Part shown: positions 46,018 to 58,499 of the stretch, one piece after another
How the letters are laid out: each line of letters starts with the position of its first letter
Numbering within the stretch: position 1 is the first letter of the stretch
From: Liolophura sinensis
Lineage: Eukaryota > Mollusca > Polyplacophora > Chitonida > Chitonidae
Direction: 5' to 3'
DNA length: 64,000 nt
NCBI RefSeq assembly: GCF_032854445.1
Contig: NC_088302.1
Location: 52,794,046-52,858,045 of the forward strand
The notes under the pieces: generated by a model
Databases searched by the model: none
Told to the model about the DNA's origin: nothing
What the model saw: the letters and a program-made list of their open reading frames with translations, nothing else
Translations under genes and position numbers: made by a program

Positions 46018-48520
46018 GATGCCCTGCTCTTCAGGTGAAGATAAAATCAGAAAAACCCTATCTTTTCGTGCTTAGCTTCACGAAAGACTACATCTGAAGG
46101 GCTCGACTTGCCGATCTGGTTAAGGCCAATTTTGCAAGCGAGCATGTGTGCTAATGTGATTTTCAAAGCTTCATGTTTAAATATTCAGGGCCAAATCGAT
46201 TTCCGCTCGTCTGCTTGCCGGCCATGTGGCTGTGTGCTCGGAGGTCCAGTCGGGACATAAAGGAACGATAACAAATGTGGACGCTTCTGTCTATAGGGCG
46301 ATACTGTAACATTCCCATTTGTTTTGGAGACAGCTCAATTTAATTCCTGTCACGCCAGCTGAGGAAAAAAGTAATTCTCCACCTCAACATTTTTCCTCCA
46401 GTCCCCGATGGGTTCTTACCGAAATCCTACATTGGTTCTCGACAACAGTCCAGAGAAACATTAGGTGTTAGAAGTTAATACAGTGAAAGATTTTTTCTGC
46501 TGTAAGGTTATCGTCATTCAGGGCTTTTTGTAGACAGCCACACTGGTGAGAGAATGCAAAAGACATGGGAATTGAATGTGAAACCTTTATGTTGAGTTGG
46601 AATACACCTCCTGTTGGGATAATCTCCTGTTGGAATACACTGACTGTTGGAATACACCTCCTGTTGAGATACATCACCTGTTGGAAAAAAAGTCCTGTTG
46701 GAATACACCTCCTGTTGGGATAGACCTCATGTTTGGATAGAACTCCTGTTGCAAAAATGTTCTGCTTGAATAAACCTCCTGTTAGGATAATCTTCTTGAG
46801 AGTCACCTACTGGTGCGATTCACCTCCTGTACGAGTGTAAGACATGTTGGAACACCTCCTGTTGAGATACAGCTAGTATTGGAATACACCTTCTGTTGGA
46901 ATACACCTTCTGTTGGGATACACCTCCTGTTGGGATAACCCTCCTGTTGGAATACATCTCCTGTTGGAACACACCTTCTGACGGGATATACCAGTTAGGA
47001 AATCCCCTGTTGGGGGACACCTCCTGTTGGGGGACACCTCCTGTTAGGGTACACCTCCTGTTGGAGTACTCCTGCCATTGGGATAATCTCCTATTGAGAT
47101 AATCTCTTATTGGGATAATCTCCTGTTGGAATACACCCCTTGTTCGGATACATATCCTATTAGGATAACTTCTGTTGGGATACCTGCAACTGGTCTTCAA
47201 TCCTGCACGTTGCTCGTAAATTCCATTGTACATGATAGAATGAGATCCCGAGAAGGATAATACTGACAAATTGGTTAATATTTCCTCCGATATAGATAGG
47301 CTGTATTAATGACTTGTTGTTATCAGAATAGTGAAGTTCATCAGATATATTTTTCCATTGCTACACATCCCATTACCTTGTATCATCTACTTGAAATGGA
47401 CAAAATTTATTCAGCACATGAGATCCATTTTTCTTGTGATGAAATCATTTGAGTATATTGTGTTCAAATAAAGCGCAAAATATTTCTTTACGTCATAACA
47501 AGGTTGATCTGTACTGGAGATTTGCAACAGTCTTAGATTTTACGATCGACAGGAGCGATGCTATGTAAGTCTCCAAGGTGATTTGCTGCGTTAACACTAT
47601 GATACCACCTTATGGCAGGGTAGGTGATATTTATTGACACAGTTCAGCAGAATGTCACTGTAAGGTTACTGTTTTTGTAATCAGGAATGGCGAAACAATT
47701 AACAGCTGTCTCATTTTTCTCTCATCTGTGGCTGACGTAGGGAAATCGGTTCAACATTTTAACTACAGGCGTAATAACATCGGTTCTTTGAGACCGGAAG
47801 TGGTCCCCTTTGATTGACTGTGGGCATGAGTCAACACTATGTCCAGTCTTATCAATCCTTTGACATTAATTGCATTGTTTTACTGAAAAGGCCATCTGAT
47901 TTCTTCTTTAACAGTCCTTGCGTTTCATTGAAACCAAACTTACCGAAACAAACTGGAGATCAAGCCGAAATACGGACAGCCCTGTTGGTAAAAATTTTCC
48001 TTGGTTAAAATAAGCCTGAATGACAAGAAACCCTAAATTATAATTTGAATCCAATTCTTCAAAGGGAATATATGTCCTTCATGGGGGGAATGTCCTTACG
48101 CTAGATTGAAGTTTTGTGTATATCCTTCATGAAATATTAAATAACAGCATACTTCCACGACGACGGGAACTGGAAGCCTTAATGAAGTTCTAGTTCGTCT
48201 TCCTGACAAGCCGTAAAAGTTGAGTTTGATGAGGTATAAGCCAGATGAAAATTAAGGACACAGTTATGGAACGAATGCACTGGTAGGGTTTTTACCAAAT
48301 GTGAATTCGTAATAGGTTCAAAGAAGTATAAATAATAACAATTTCGACCCTCCTTTCTACAAGTACATGCGATATTAAATGTCAGCTTAGGAAAAGGTTG
48401 TATATGGCATGGCTGCTCTGGCTTACACTGATAGCTGGACCGTTTTCACTTTGATGAGCTATTAAACGACAGGCAAAAGGCATCAGCAGTAGCACAACGT
48501 GCTTCATTCTACATGATACC
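46018..48520 (+). repeat. Macro-repeat block V, copy B
   Basis: Starts GCCCTGCTCTTCAGGTGAAG and carries all V markers in order. It contains the longest 17-bp VNTR (46600-47180). Later parts match copies A and C (AATAAAGCGCAAAATATTTC; AACTGGAGATCAA; ACAACGTGCTTCATTCTACA). Confidence 0.9.
46600..47180 (+). repeat. 17-bp VNTR in V copy B (longest)
   Basis: About 33 units of CTCCTGTTGGAATACAC or CTCCTGTTGGGATAA(TC). Starts at 46608, 46624, 46641 and 46658 show 16-17-bp spacing. The corresponding stretch is about 14 units in copy A, about 10 in copy C and one or two in copies D and F. Confidence 0.92.
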
Positions 48521-48559
48521 GGTCAATATATCTACGTTTAGCAAACATTTTCATTCTGA

Positions 48560-49380
48560 TAATAATTGATGTAATCTGTTGACAGTTTGTTGTCATTTAT
48601 TTTGTGTATCATGTGTTGTATAAATTACATATTCATTTTATATCGTTTCGTATATATCATATACACCTTCTTACAACCTTGAACTGTTGGTTTTTTGTTA
48701 TATACGGGGCCCGGCTTCACATAGATGTCGTACATGTAGGATAATCGCACATATAGGACAATGGTTCGGTAAAAAATGTCACAAGCCGCTATGTGAAATT
48801 GGGCCCAATTTCATCCCACGCCTAACCCTGGTGAATTGTGTTCGCCATTATATAAAGCAATGAGCATGGTTATGTTGGGAAGACAACTCCTGATTGTTTA
48901 CACATTGACTTAATATTGTTTTTACCTTTATTGAGCCGCCAACAGACATCCATACATTGTACGATCACAGTGTAACACTATAATGAAAAGACAGATAAGT
49001 ATATGATGAAACTGCCTTGAACTTCATTAAGCTCGTCACCAGCCGTAATGTTCCATAGATGATCACGGATGGACTGACTACATGTAGGTCTCCAGTGTCA
49101 CATTACCGTTGATGTCGTATAAGAGAGACAAACTCCTGATTGTAACCCAATAGGATTTGGGTATCTCGACGAGTAAGGGATGACGTGGCTATTTCAGAAA
49201 AGGAACATTCACTGGAGTAAAGTAAAGAGGAAAATAATGAAGTTGGAAAAATGATGTGCATGTGGACAGATGTTAAGGGATAAGGAAAGGGGCATCACCA
49301 GTTGTGTGGGTATTATCCTTCTCCAGCAGCCGTCTTTGTTTGCCGAACGCCTCCGATGAAAAACGTGCAGATTATTGACA
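48560..49380 (+). repeat. Macro-repeat block Z, copy 2
   Basis: Closely matches 53605-54400 (for example TACACCTTCTTACAACCTTG, ACATTGACTTAATATTGTTT, GACATCCATACATTGTACGA), with a 32-bp deletion inside the small inverted-repeat element. Confidence 0.9.
48707..48806. mobile_element. Small inverted-repeat element, GGGCCC ends, deleted form
   Basis: GGGCCCGGCTTCACATAG at 48707-48724 and CTATGTGAAATTGGGCCC at 48789-48806 are inverted copies. The interior has no frame. The copy at 53754-53892 is about 32-39 bp longer. Confidence 0.75.
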
Positions 49381-49384
49381 CAAG

Positions 49385-49576
49385 ATGTCTGCCAAAGCCA
49401 AGCGTAGCAGTCGCGACGCTGATGATGACGACTCAGAAGAAGAGGTGCTTGTTTCGCTTATTGTGTCAACGCGACAGCGGAAACACAGGAAACGAAGCCG
49501 ACAAATTTTAAGACATCTCAGTTTAAGAATTTATAATGTATATTTCATGGTAGGCCTGTATCTGAATATTGGTTAG
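49385..49576 (+). pseudogene. Short frame like the N-terminus of a PIF/Harbinger nuclease, copy 2
   Basis: 63 codons. The first ~38 align without gaps to the frame at 42962: SSRDADDDDSEEE, a hydrophobic LVSLIVSTR and RQRKHRKRSRQIL. Both copies share a leader (TTTGCCGAA.G.CTCCG.TGA) before the ATG. The frame then runs into unrelated sequence. It may be the relic of a transposase first exon carried by the macro-repeat; the family call is inference. Confidence 0.35.
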
Positions 49577-49599
49577 TCTTTTGTTTCTTAAGTAACATG

Positions 49600-50450
49600 C
49601 ACAGAAAGGTCAGTCCTTTCTACAGTATGGTGGACATACAATTAGGCCACACTGTGTTGATCCGTCCTAAAAGACGGCTAAAAGACACAGCTCCTAGCCG
49701 ATTAAAGTCGAATACCTCGAGATTTACAACACTACGTAAACAGGACGAGCCACTATTAGCGTCCGGTCTTCTCCATCTGTTAGGACCGTTAACTATTCCG
49801 TGTACTTTGCTGAGTAAATAGGAAACCAAGGGTACAATTAGCAGGTGCTCAATCGATAAGTCAATCAGTCATTTCGCTTGTAAGCGAACTACGTAGCTGG
49901 GGTATTTGTAAACTCAGTCAGCCGACCAAACCTGCCAGATGACCGATTTATACCGGATTTATCTATTTGTGTCAGACTTTACTACAGTAGATCTCACCGC
50001 AGGCTCTACAGGTTCTGCCTAAACGGGGACTAGGGGCTGAATAGTCATTGTGATGAATCAGATCAGAATGTTGTATATGGGAACAGTTGCGGTCAAAATG
50101 CTACTAAGATATGTATTTGATTATCGATATGTAATAAACTAAAAATTACACCATTTGGATAATAACTATATTCATTAGCCTGGGTCCAACTCATCCTGGT
50201 TTTCTATCCATTCAAATGTGAAAAGGTTTGCAAGTAACCTGCCGATTGTCGTATTCCCCCCCTCTCCTTTCCCGGAGCTCTGTCCGGTTTCTTCCCACCA
50301 TATAAGTGAAATATTCTTGAGTACAACGTTCCTTACCTCTATCTGTCACCATCCAAAACTACTGACTACTTCTCTTCGAACGAATCCTTCCTTATTTCTG
50401 TTTTTATCTCATTTCTTAGTTTTTATTTGCTGATTTGTGTTAATTAGCTG
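49600..50450 (+). repeat. Macro-repeat unit 3, block W
   Basis: Nearly identical in long stretches to 37560-38060 (GTAAGCGAACTACGTAGCTG, GATCTCACCGCAGGCTCTAC). It includes a decayed SINE-like part (50175-50330: CCAACTCATCCTGG, TTTCTTCCCACCATATAAG, TGAAATATTCTTGAGTA). Confidence 0.88.
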
Positions 50451-50463
50451 GAGTATTTTTTGA

Positions 50464-50735
50464 CCACTAACGTTAAAATATTAACAGGGCGAATGATGCA
50501 TTAGTATCCTACTAACGTTAAAATATTAACAGGGCGAATGATGTATTAGTATCCTACTAACGTTAAAATATTAACAGGGCGAATGATGTATTAGTATCCT
50601 ACTAACGTTAAAATATTAACAGGGCGAATGATGTATTAGTATCCTACTAACGTTAAAATATTAACAGGGCGAATGATGTATTAGTATCCTACTAACGTTA
50701 AAATATTAACAGGGTGAATGGAGGGTTTTTGTTTT
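50464..50735 (+). repeat. 45-bp tandem array, nearly perfect
   Basis: Five full units and part of a sixth of ACTAACGTTAAAATATTAAC-AGGGCGAATGATGTATTAGTATCCT, starting at 50466, 50511 and 50556 and onward. Only one base differs among the full units. The last unit fades into block U (GGTGAATGGAGGGTTTTTG), so the array grew from the U start. Confidence 0.95.
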
Positions 50736-51735
50736 GTTCATACATGTACACCTTATTGGGAATATTTTAAAAGTTTTCAGCTGAAAACTTACTCAATGGC
50801 CATTGTGAAATACATTATTTAAATTCACTCTGAGCCAGAAAGCAAATAATGCAACCAGGTTCTGGTAAATGGTTGGAAGGGAACGATGAATTTAAATGTA
50901 CAATTAAAGATAGCATGTTAGTTCCACATCAAAGTGGAAAATTTTTTTTGTCATTCATCAGCAAAATCTGCTGAATTGAAGTAATCGCCAGACGTCTGAA
51001 TTAATAAACGAATATTTCGCAAAACTGCTTAAAAACACATTAACATAGACTAAGTGGAATGATTCTCATGATGACCCTCTCAACCAAGAAATATACAAAA
51101 GATTTCGATAAGTATTACAATGTTATTATAAATGTTACCTCTTCCCTTTCCGGAAAACCAGAAAGACTGATAGATATGTTAACTGGACAAAGTCTTCTGA
51201 ATACTACAGTACAACAAATGTTATTCTCTTTGGTCATGATACCGAGGTGTAGAATCTCTACACTGTGACAGCCATTAAATACTTAGTACTGTCAACAAGT
51301 TTACACGAGCCTTCACTTTTTATGAATGGCGGCTGAAAAACCACCTTGCCAGCAGACAGAAGTTAGCATCAGATTAATTCGAATATCAAGTAACGCGCGA
51401 CCAAGTCATCTGGTGCCAGCATGATCTTAGTTATTTAAATAACGAAAAAACCCATTTCGAGATTCAAGTAACGAAAATCGTGCAAGCACGCTTTTCTTTA
51501 TTCAAATAACGAATAACTATTCTGGTGCTAACTTCCGATCGATAAATTTGCTCCTTCAAGAGTCCACTCCAGAAACTGTCATGTGGACCATCAAAGGCGG
51601 AGTCAAAAGCACTTTAGTCATGGTAGAACAAAATGGAGTGAAGAGTAACCAGTTCAAGTCTCCTTAAAGCAACAGAAGGTTTCTGACTGCATCATGAAAT
51701 ATAAACGCATTTCAGTCAGATTTAATTCCGTTTTC
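50720..51735 (+). repeat. Macro-repeat block U, unit 3
   Basis: Very close to 44660-46015, for example GTTAACTGGACAAAGTCTTC, TACAACAAATGTTATTCTCT and GATACCGAGGTGTAGAATCT. A shortened foldback element (51368-51535) sits at the same place as in unit 2. Confidence 0.9.
51368..51535. mobile_element. Foldback/MITE-like element, short form
   Basis: AGAAGTTAGCATCAGAT at the left and ATTCTGGTGCTAACTTCCG at the right are inverted. The interior keeps CTGGTGCCAGCATGATCTTA and AAATAACGAATAAC motifs of the long form at 45300 but lacks most of it. Confidence 0.7.
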
Positions 51736-51737
51736 TT

Positions 51738-53545
51738 TTTGATGTCCTGGTCTTCAGGTGTAGATAAATTCAGAAAAGCCCGGCCTTTTCGTGTAGATAC
51801 GTGCAATCATTTATATACTTAGCTTCAAGAAAGACTCCGTCTGAAGGGCTCGACTTGCTGATCTGTTTAACACAAATTTTGCAATCGAACATGTGTGCTA
51901 ATTTGATTTTCAAAGGTTCATGTTTAAATATTCAGGGCCAAATCGATCTCTACTTGGCCTGCTTGCCTACCATTTGCTTGTCTGTTCAGACGTCGTTATA
52001 CGATACCTCTGTTTTCTTTTCCCCTATCCCCGATTGGCCCTTGTCGAAACCATAGATTGGCCTACGATATCGGCGTGTCGTGCAGAGAAACAAGAATTAT
52101 TAGAAGCTAATGCCGTCCAAGCTTTCTTCTGCTGTAAGGTTATTGTCATTCCGAGCTTTCTGTAGAGAGCCACGCTGGTGAGACAGTGCAAAAGACATAG
52201 AAATGAAATGTGTAACGTATACACTACCTGTTGTGATACACATCCTGTTGTGATACACATCCTGTCGGAATACACCTCCTGTTGGAATTCACCTCCAGTT
52301 GGAATACACCTCCTGTTGGAATACACCTCCTTTTGAGATACACCTTTAGTTCGGATACATATCCTGTCGGGATACACCTCTGGTTGGGATACCTGCAACT
52401 GTTATTCAATCCTGGACATTGCTCGCAAATTCCATTGTACATGATAGAACGAGATCCTGAGAAGGATCTGCGATATAGATCGGTTGTATTAATGACCTGT
52501 TGTTATCAGAATGATGTTCTTCATCAGATATATTTTTCCATTTCTACCAATTCCATTACCATGTATCATCTTCTTGAAATGTACAAATTTATTTAACACA
52601 TGAAATCCATTTTTTTTGTGATGTGAAAATCATTGTGGCATACTGTGTCCAAATAAAGCGCAAAATATTTTTTCCATCATAAAAATGTTGACCTGTACTG
52701 GAGACATATTTGCACCAGTCTGCGATTTCATGACCGACAGGAGCAAGATGCTATGTAGGCCTACAGGTTGTTGTTTTCCTGCGTCAGCAGTATGCTGCCA
52801 CCTTCTGGCTGGGTAGGTAACATTACTGACATTGAACCATCACACAGTCCTGCGGACTGTCACTGTAAGTCTACTGTTATTCTATATTGGTGTAGCGAAA
52901 CAGTTAGAGCTCTTATTTTTCGACTGATCTGTCGGTAAGGAAGGGAAAAACTGTCAAAGATTTCCAACACAGATGTAACAACATCGGTTATTTGAGACCA
53001 GGAGTCGTAGAAGTCACGTTTGATGAGTGGAGCGTCAGATTGACTGTGTACATGGGACGATAGAGTGTCCCTTTTAATGTCGATAAAAAGAAAGACTTGC
53101 TATCCGGTCTTATCAATCGTTTGACATTAATTGCATTGCTTGATTGAAAAACCATCTGATTACTTCTTTAACAATCATAGCGTTTCATTGAGACCAAACT
53201 TACAGAAACATACGGAAGATCAAAGAAAAATCGAAAGACGGACATCTTTTTTGTTCTCCTGTTGGTAAAATTTTCTTCGGTTGAAATCAACCTGAAATAC
53301 AAGACAGTCTAAATTATAATTTCATTACAATTCTTCAAACGGAATATATTTCCTTTGCGGTAGACTGAAGTTTTGTGTATATCCTTTCTGAAATATTAAA
53401 TAACAGCATGTTTCCAAGACGATGGAAACTGGAATCCTTACCTAAGTTCGAGCTCGTCTTCCTGACAAGCAGTTTAAGTTGAATTTCATGAGGTATATAC
53501 CAGATGAGAAATAAGGATGCAGTATGGCACCAGCAGTAGCACAAC
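51738..53545 (+). repeat. Macro-repeat block V, copy C
   Basis: Starts GATGTCCTGGTCTTCAGGTG and carries the V markers with a short VNTR at 52220-52400. It lacks part of the middle that copies A and B have (GGCGATACTGTAACATTCCC is missing). Confidence 0.88.
52220..52400 (+). repeat. 17-bp VNTR in V copy C
   Basis: About 10 units of CCTCCTGTTGGAATACA and variants (GTTGTGATACACATCCTG), 16-17 bp. Confidence 0.88.
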
Positions 53546-54880
53546 GTGCTTCATTCCACACGACACTGGTCAATATATCTACATTTAGCAAATATTTTCA
53601 TTCTGATAATAATTGATGTAATCTGCTGACAGTTTGATGTCATTTAACTTATGTATCATGTGTCGTATAAATTACATATTCATTTTATATCGTTTCGTAT
53701 AAATCATATACACCTTCTTACAACCTTGAACTGTTGGTTTTTTGTTATATACGGGGCCCGGCTTCACATAGATGTCGTACATGTAGGATAATCGCACATA
53801 TAGGACAATGGTTTGGTAATAGTGAAGTGCAAAATATCGTACGACAAATGCACGATAAAAAATGTCATAAGCCGCTATGTGAAACTGGGCTCAGGTTTAT
53901 CAAACGCCTAACCCTGGTGACTTGTGTCATCCAAATCATTGAGCATGGTTATGTTGGGAAGACAACTCCTGATTGTTTACACATTGACTTAATATTGTTT
54001 TTACCTTTATTGAGCCACCAACAGACATCCATACATTGTACGATCACAGTGTAACACTATAATGAAAAGACAGATGAAACTGCCTTGAACTTCATTAAGC
54101 TCGTCACCAGCCGTAATGTTCCGGAGATGATCACGGATGGACTGACTACATGCAGGTCTCCAGTGTCACATTACCGTTGATGTCGTATTATAGAGACAAA
54201 CTCCTGAGTGTAAGGCAATAGGATTTGGGTATCTCGACGAGTAAGGGATGACGTGGCTATTTGAGAAAACGAACATACACTGGAGTAAAGTAAAGAGGAA
54301 AATAATGAAGTTGGAAAAATGATGTGCATGTGGACAGATGTTAAGGGATAAGGAAAGGGGCATCACCAGTTGTGTGGGTATTATCCTTCTCCAGCAGCCG
54401 TGCTTCTGATCATCCGTGTACATCTACTGAGACAAATATAACAACGTTTACTTTACACTGCACTTTTCCCTGCCGCCACTGGCTGCAAGATGGGCAAGAT
54501 CTAGTTACAAAGGTCAGCACTACTCAGGGAAAAGCACCTCTGACGAGAGTGCTATTTCAACTCCTGTAGAAATAAAACTCGTTCTCTCACGCAACTTGTC
54601 TTTCCTTATATTTCACTCAGCCATGTTGGCTGACCTTAACGCCTTTAAGGAATAATCAGTTCTCTGTAAAATGGCCCCTTACTACGACGCTTCAGAAGTT
54701 CTTTCCATTTCCTCTATTTATGAAAATGGGACAACATCGGCACTATGTAGGAAGTCTATGTCAGAGAAGCATTTTTATTTTCAGAAACTATTTCGATTAC
54801 ACCCTGGTCTTCCCACCACAATACCACAATGTTTGTTAAATATCTGAGTCATATATATGTATTTGAGAATATGTGGACGT
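53546..54880 (+). repeat. Macro-repeat block Z, copy 3
   Basis: First part matches 48560-49320 closely; the second part (54420-54880) matches 42350-42850. The short Harbinger-like frame present in copies 1 and 2 is absent. It contains the fuller GGGCCC-ended element at 53754-53892. Confidence 0.88.
53754..53892. mobile_element. Small inverted-repeat element, GGGCCC ends, fuller form
   Basis: GGGCCCGGCTTCACATAG at the left; CTATGTGAAACTGGGCTC at 53875-53892 is its inverted copy. The interior has a second inverted pair (GTCGTACATG, CGTACGACAAATG). No frame. Confidence 0.75.
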
Positions 54881-55899
54881 CTTGCTTATGCGCCACAAAT
54901 TGGCATTTTCACGAAAGTGACAAAGGACCTGGTATGGCAAGGCGGGAAAAGAACGGGGAAAAAGAACGACAAAGATTCGAACTCTTCCTCGGAGGGTAAC
55001 ATGTTCTCCATAGTGAACTACGTTAGCCCACTGTACCATAAAAGATGCCTATAAACTTTATGTTTTACACATGGAGACAAACGTTACCCAAAATTAAACT
55101 TTGACAGCACGTAGAAATACGCCACATGAAAGTGTAAGTAAAGATATTTTTCTGGTTAAAGATGGTCTTCATACTGTAAACTAAAAACATAGTGCATGTT
55201 TTGAAGGAAAAAATATAGCGTTTATGATCGAGCTATAACTAAGTAGCCTACTCTTTTTTGGCACATAACTTTTATGGGTGTTTTGTCAAGATTCATATTT
55301 CTGATTTCGAAATTTACAGATTTACAGATGCTGGGATTTTGAAATTTGCACTTTCTTATGGTACCTCTCTGGGGCCTATTCTCCACCTTACCATATCGAG
55401 TCCTTTAAAGCAGAAGTCTTTCATGTGCAAATCGCAAAGTGGACGGCAACTGCAACGCTGTGAATGGCTGAGGAAATGTTGAGCTATGAGGTAAAAACTT
55501 CCTTGTTTTTTTGTTAAATGACGATTGGCTATCTGTGTACTATGGGTGGGTACTGCAAGCCTATAATTGGCCACAAACTTTAACAAACTGGACACCGACA
55601 CCGCCGCCGACAAGATCTGGCCCCCTCTCTCAACACCTCTTTCAATAGGCTAGCTAAAAATAGCATGTTTGGACGGCAAGATTAGTTAAGAATTGAACTT
55701 ATGGAAATATTTTAATTTATTCCACTTTATTCCGCAAAATTCCTTACAGATACGTTAACATGTTGTAAGTCCAAGGATTCTTACAATGACGCTCTCAACC
55801 AGGAAACGTTTAAAGGATTTAGACAAGTGTTGTTAATCTAAACATTCTGAAATGAGGTGGTTTCACCTTTATACTGTTGTCTTATTATCTGGCGTTTAT
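54881..55899. other. Spacer between units 3 and 4, nothing recognised
   Basis: Short open frames on both strands only; blocks W and X are not recognisable before the U of unit 4. Confidence 0.5.
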
Positions 55900-56635
55900 T
55901 AACATATTCACACGACTAATGGAGGGTTTTGTTTTGTTTTAAATCTAAAACAAACCCTGACCTGCGGCCATTGTAAGATACATAATCTTATTTCAAAATG
56001 ACTCTGAGCTAGATAGATATCAAATACCGCAGCAAGGTTTCTGTGAATGTTAGAAAGGAAGGATGCATGTTGAATGTATAAATCAAAAAGGTAGTGCGGT
56101 TGTTCGAAATCAAAATTAGATGTTGTCTCCTTTTTCATCACTCAGTGGCAAGATTTTCTAAGTACTGAAATTATGGGTTCAAATTAAATTGCTTCCACAT
56201 ATATTCCGCAAGAAAACAAGAAAAAGGAAAAAAGAATTTCGATGTGTTGCGCTAAACATTACCACTTACCTTTCCAGTAACACCCACAAAATGGTGAATA
56301 TGTAGTCCAAGACTCTGGAATGATTACTACAAATTTTATTCTCACTTTGCTAATGACACAGTGGTGTGGGACCTTCACACTGTGATAGACAGTAAATACT
56401 TAATACTTTCTGCAAGTTTACAAGAGCCTTGACTTCCATCTGCAAGGAAGCTCAATGTTCAAAATGTTGAGTACACTCTTGACACTGTATTTTGACCATT
56501 AAACGTCCGGTGGAATAATCATGATAGAGCAAAAATGCTGTGAATAGCAACTAAACTCCATAAAGCAACACAATGGTTCTAGGTGATCCATAATATACAA
56601 GCGAAATTATGTGTTATCTAACTTGGTTTTTTTTC
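55900..56635 (+). repeat. Macro-repeat block U, unit 4 (no foldback element)
   Basis: Starts CTAATGGAGGGTTTTGTTTTG; shares CTCTGAGCTAGA, AGAAAGGAAGGATGCAT and AGTACACTCTTGACACTGTA with unit 6. At the place where units 2 and 3 carry the foldback element the sequence is continuous. Confidence 0.82.
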
Positions 56636-57930
56636 TGATGCCCCGATCTTCCAGTGAAGATAAATTCAGAAAGACCCAACCTTTTCGTGAAGACAAGGCA
56701 ACCATTTTTCTACTTAGCTTCACGAAATGATCGGTCTGAAGGGCTCGACTTACTTGATCTGTTTTACGCCAATTTTGCAGTCGATGATATGTAGAAAAAA
56801 GTGCTAATTTAATTTTCAAAGCTGTTGTTTCAATATTCAAAGCCAAATTGAATTTTGCTCGGCCTGCTTGCCAACCATGTGGCTGTATTCAGAGATCCAG
56901 TGGCGAAAATATAGTTAACAGATGTGGTTATTTCTTTTTATGGGGCGATACTATGACATTCCCATCTGTTTTGGAGACACTTCAATTTAATTCCTCTCAC
57001 GCAAGCCGAAGAAAAAAGTAATTCTCCACATCGACGGTGTTTTCCCCGAACCCCGATGAGCTCTTGCCGAAACCCTAGATTAGTCCACGACAACAAGGTT
57101 ATCGTCGTTCCGAGCTTTCTGTAGACAGCCGTATTGGCGAGAGAGCTAAAGACATAGAGATTGAATGTGTAACCCATACATTGAGTTGTGAAACACCCAC
57201 CGTTTGGATCCTGGGCATTGCTCGTAAATTCCATAATGCATAACGCGATGGGGCTGTCAGGGAGGAATGGACAAGTTGTATCTTGGCTAAACTTAGTGAC
57301 TGCCAGATGATGTAATATTGACATATAATGGTTAATATTTGTAGGGTTATAGACTGTTGTAATGACCTGTTGTTATCAAAATGGTATCATCAATCAGGCA
57401 TACTGTCCCATTGTTACCTCCATCCAGCTTCCAAATTTCATTATTACGAAGTGTACCAATTCCTGTAACACATAAGAGCCGTTTTTCTTATGATGACAAA
57501 ATTATGAGGGCAAAATACTTATTCTGTTATAATCGTATTAACGTGTATTGGAGATACATTTGCAGAAGTCTGAGATTTTACGACCGAGAGCAGCGATGTT
57601 ATGTGCGGGATCTCTTGATAGGGTACGTGATAGTACTGACAAGTCTGTCGAAAGTAAGCTTTATTTGACGATCAGACAATTACAGAAAATTACTGTAAAG
57701 TTACAGTTGTGGTTAATACGGGTGGCGATTATAGGTGTTTAAATTTTCTCTGGTCAGTCGTTAACGAAGAGAAAAACTGCCCAACATTTCCTCAACAGGC
57801 GTATTCACATCGGTACTTTGAGACCGGAAGTTGCAATGGTCGCCTTTGATCAGTGGACCGTCAGTGTGATTGCGGACAGGGAACAGAATGAATGCTCTGG
57901 GTTTAAAATCGTACTTAACAGCTAGCTTCC
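56636..57930 (+). repeat. Macro-repeat block V, copy D
   Basis: Carries V markers but the VNTR is reduced to a unit or two (57190). From 57215 to 57420 it is almost identical to 63786-64000. The later part has ACATCGGTACTTTGAGACCG and GCCTTTGATCAGTGGACCGT. Confidence 0.88.
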
Positions 57931-58499
57931 TGCAAGATTGACAAGATCCAGTTACAAAGAAGTGAACATTAATAGGAAAAAGTCCGCAGCCACGAGAGTG
58001 CTTTTACACTTCCTGGGAAATAGAACTCGTCTTCACACGAAGCCTGTCTTCCCCAATATTTCACTTAGCTGAGTTGGCTGACATCAACGCCTCTCCTACA
58101 AAATAATCCCTTCCCAGTGTTCTGTACCACGACACATCGAAAAGTATTTCACTGCCTCTGTAACCATAACAAAGATGTTCCATGCCAATACCTCTCGATT
58201 ACGCGATAGTCTGCGTTGAGGGCCATTGAAGTCTTTAGGTGCAGTAATAGTGGAAATAGACCCAATATACTTTTAACACAAGTAAGGACAGTCCCTGTTG
58301 AAATGCTAACCATTAACAGCAAACCGTTAGACCAAGTCATTTCAATTGTTAATAAAGCCACAGAATAATTCAGCTTGTCTCCGGGAATATAGAAGAATTC
58401 AATGAGATCAAACCTAACTTTTTCTGAGAGTCGTAAGCTTAAATTGAAGACAGGGCCACACAAAACTGTAGGTTAGAAGCAGGTTATTTATATGTATGT
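57931..58499 (+). repeat. Partial block Z of unit 4 and spacer
   Basis: 57940-58160 (AGATCCAGTTACAAAG, AAATAGAACTCGTCTTCACA, ATATTTCACTTAGC) matches 54500-54720. The rest has no recognised feature. Confidence 0.7.
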
